From Actinomycetes bacterium (GTDB lineage: Bacteria > Actinomycetota > Thermoleophilia > Solirubrobacterales > Solirubrobacteraceae), in NCBI GenBank assembly GCA_021846845.1, contig JAJZWB010000029.1:1-34397 (forward strand): a DNA stretch of 34,397 nucleotides, given 5' to 3'. The notes below the pieces were generated by a model. That model had not been told where the DNA came from. It searched no databases and saw only the letters and a program-made list of their open reading frames with translations. The translations under genes were made by a program, and so were the position numbers. Positions 32,929-34,397 of this stretch are shown piece by piece. Position 1 is the first letter of the stretch, and every line of letters begins with the position of its first letter.

Positions 32929-34107
32929 TCACCGCAGCCGGATCATTCCGCGCCACGTGGACCGGTGCGGGCGGGTTCCGACGGTGACTCTCAACAGATA
33001 GGTGCCGCTGCGAATCCGATGCTCGCCCTGCAGCACGATCGTCGCCACGCCGGAGCGAGACAGCCGGGCGCTCCCGCGCGCGAGGATCAGGTTCCGGCGA
33101 GCGAGGGTGAGCGAAGCTTCGCCGTGTGCCGCAGGCTTCCATGTTCCGTCGGCGGGCACCAGTCGGCACACGATCTTGCCACTCGGCGCCTCTCGACAGG
33201 TCGGGACCTCGATCGGCCCTCGTGGCCCACTGGCGCCGCGACGGCCTCTGGCGCCGCTGGGTCCCGTGGCACCGCGGGGACCTGCCGCCCCCCGCGGTCC
33301 GGTCGCTCCTGGAGGTCCGGTCGCTCCCTGCGGACCGGTCGGCCCTGCCGGACCGGCGGCTCCCTGCGCCGCAGAGGCGCCGGCCGGTCCCGCTGGGCCC
33401 TGCGGTCCGGCGGGGCCCTGCGGTCCCGCCGGACCGGCGGGCAGTTGGGCGACCACCTCCAGACAGGCCTGGCAGCCCACCCGGTCGCCGAGGGCGCCGG
33501 TGACGAACACGTCATAGAACCCTGGGGCGGTCGAGGCGCCGATCGTGATCGGGACGTCCATCCGCTGATTGCTCAAGTCCGTGGGGGTGCCCACGCCGAT
33601 CCCGGACCCGGTGACCGCCACGCTCGCGCCCTTGAGTCCCGTGCCGAAGATCGTCAGGTCCTGGCTGGACCCTGCCGGCGCGATCTGCGCCGGAGAGACG
33701 GCCGTGATCGTCAGCCCGGCGGACGCGCACGCGGGTCCGAACTCCCAGAGGGCGGGATCCGCGTCGAGGGCGAGGGTGTAGCCGTTGAAGGCCCACTGGT
33801 TCACCGAGCCGACCGGGACCGTCACCGAGAACTGGGTCACACCAGGGAAGAACAGGGTCGGCTGTCCGCGATCGGCAGGGTTGGGGAGAAACCTATTGTC
33901 GACTCCGACCAGGATCTGGACGATGTTCTGCTCCTGACTCGTCGTCTGGAGCCCGAAGGTCATCGTGCCCGCTGCGGGGTTGTAGCTGACGCAGGCGATC
34001 GACGGCGTGATCGCGTAGGTCGTCGCCGACGCGCCGGCGGCTGTGAACGCCAGCGTGGACGCGAACGCGAGCACCGCTGCGAACGCCCGCAAGGCCCTGA
34101 TGCACAT
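32929..34107 (-). CDS. Secreted collagen-like repeat protein
   Basis: A 392-residue product with a signal peptide ([20 protein letters not shown], cut near ASA), a beta-rich N-terminal domain with two cysteines, an IPT/TIG-like region ([20 protein letters not shown]), then about 28 Gly-X-Y triplets ([19 protein letters not shown] and onward, with [19 protein letters not shown]) and a C-terminal beta domain ending [13 protein letters not shown]-like. Such Gly-X-Y tracts form triple helices in bacterial surface proteins. Met at 34107 follows a purine-rich AGGGG and gives the signal peptide at once; the frame open to 34227 is rejected. Unlike the dprA tract, the triplets here are not near-identical DNA repeats. 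Confidence 0.88.
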   Translation of the reverse strand: MCIRALRAFAAVLAFASTLAFTAAGASATTYAITPSIACVSYNPAAGTMTFGLQTTSQEQNIVQILVGVDNRFLPNPADRGQPTLFFPGVTQFSVTVPVGSVNQWAFNGYTLALDADPALWEFGPACASAGLTITAVSPAQIAPAGSSQDLTIFGTGLKGASVAVTGSGIGVGTPTDLSNQRMDVPITIGASTAPGFYDVFVTGALGDRVGCQACLEVVAQLPAGPAGPQGPAGPQGPAGPAGASAAQGAAGPAGPTGPQGATGPPGATGPRGAAGPRGATGPSGARGRRGASGPRGPIEVPTCREAPSGKIVCRLVPADGTWKPAAHGEASLTLARRNLILARGSARLSRSGVATIVLQGEHRIRSGTYLLRVTVGTRPHRSTWRGMIRLR

Positions 34108-34208
34108 CCTGATCTCGATCCCCTCGACGGTTTTTGCGCACCTACGCTGCCGCCGCTCCGCGATCCAGCGGCCCGAGCCGCAGCGAGACGCATTATGGTG
34201 CAACCGCG

Positions 34209-34316
34209 GCCGCCGGACATCGGGCAAACGCCCGTCTCAGGAACGGTCAGAAGGGCCTCGTGAGCGTCGTGGCGCGCGTGCCGCCGCACATCGGGCAAAC
34301 GCCCATCTCATGAACG
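34209..34316. repeat. Two 37-bp direct repeats with an internal hairpin
   Basis: Copies at 34209-34245 and 34280-34316 differ at three positions (71-bp period). Each contains CGGGCAAACGCCC, in which GGGC and GCCC pair around AAAC. They lie upstream of the collagen-like gene, near the window edge, so further copies could exist outside. The 290-bp stretch 34108-34397 holds no gene I can support; a CCTGGGCCCAGG palindrome stands at 34321-34332. Confidence 0.85.
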
Positions 34317-34397
34317 CCCTCCTGGGCCCAGGGGGCCGGTCCTCAGACGCTCGGCCCGTCCGAGCATCGTCGTCCGGCGCCACGCGCGCGAGCAGAT

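Noticed and set aside
34108-34227. Longer N-terminus for the collagen-like protein
   Set aside because: It would bury the signal peptide behind 40 Arg/Cys-rich residues.
34209-34316. CRISPR array
   Set aside because: Only two copies, three mismatches in 37, and no cas gene; the hairpin-bearing repeat looks more like a dispersed element.
34217-34316. Cyclic-di-GMP riboswitch, because of GGGCAAAC
   Set aside because: The rest of the conserved core and the two-stem layout are missing, and the pairing of GGGC with GCCC explains the motif.

Overview
This is a high-GC (about 70% by eye) bacterial chromosome segment that is almost fully coding. It looks like a deep-branching actinobacterium. I infer class Thermoleophilia (Solirubrobacterales-like) from the gene order, the actinobacterial rplS-lepB-lepB-rnhB arrangement, the collagen-like secreted protein and several small proteins I cannot place elsewhere. 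That placement is inference. I found no rRNA, tRNA, insertion sequence, prophage or convincing CRISPR array.

Layout. (1) 1-6347: the translation and export cluster, namely a partial NfeD-like gene, ffh, a strong terminator-like hairpin, then rpsP-khpA-rimM-trmD-rplS-lepB-lepB-rnhB, mostly overlapping or tightly spaced. (2) 6374-9771: yraN diverges from comM-dprA (DNA uptake and recombination) across a perfect 15-bp inverted repeat. DprA carries an unusual collagen-like linker encoded by thirteen 9-bp repeats. (3) 9786-16014: thiD, two uncharacterised genes, ilvD, a small secreted protein and a membrane-anchored L,D-transpeptidase, separated by short intergenic repeats. (4) 16094-21871: a Xer-type recombinase, a WhiG/FliA-type sigma factor with no ordinary start codon, a divergent EF-G paralogue, a zinc-ribbon protein, a 76-residue protein and RNase HI. 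(5) 21938-29389: xseB-ispA-dxs-tlyA-nadK-recN, the conserved isoprenoid/NAD/repair block. A decayed LuxR/MalT-type regulator lies in the only long gap (27044-27646). (6) 29493-32908: pyrG, an M20 peptidase and a Nudix hydrolase. (7) 32929-34107, minus strand: a secreted collagen-like protein with a duplicated 37-bp repeat upstream.

Two control styles are visible. Genes inside runs are coupled by 4-nt overlaps of start and stop codons. Genes that begin a transcription unit mostly have a TANNNT -10-like hexamer ending only 6-12 nt before the start codon and no Shine-Dalgarno sequence, which implies leaderless mRNAs. I count fourteen such starts. The L,D-transpeptidase promoter also has a -35 box at ideal spacing and would place +1 on or next to its GTG. 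A minority (EF-G paralogue, 171-residue secreted protein, collagen-like protein) have purine-rich ribosome-binding sites.

No complete new defence or metabolic system is evident. The points most worth a second look are the leaderless architecture, the hidden LuxR pseudogene, the DprA repeat linker, the acidic tail on ribosomal protein L19, the palindrome before comM, and the sigma factor start.
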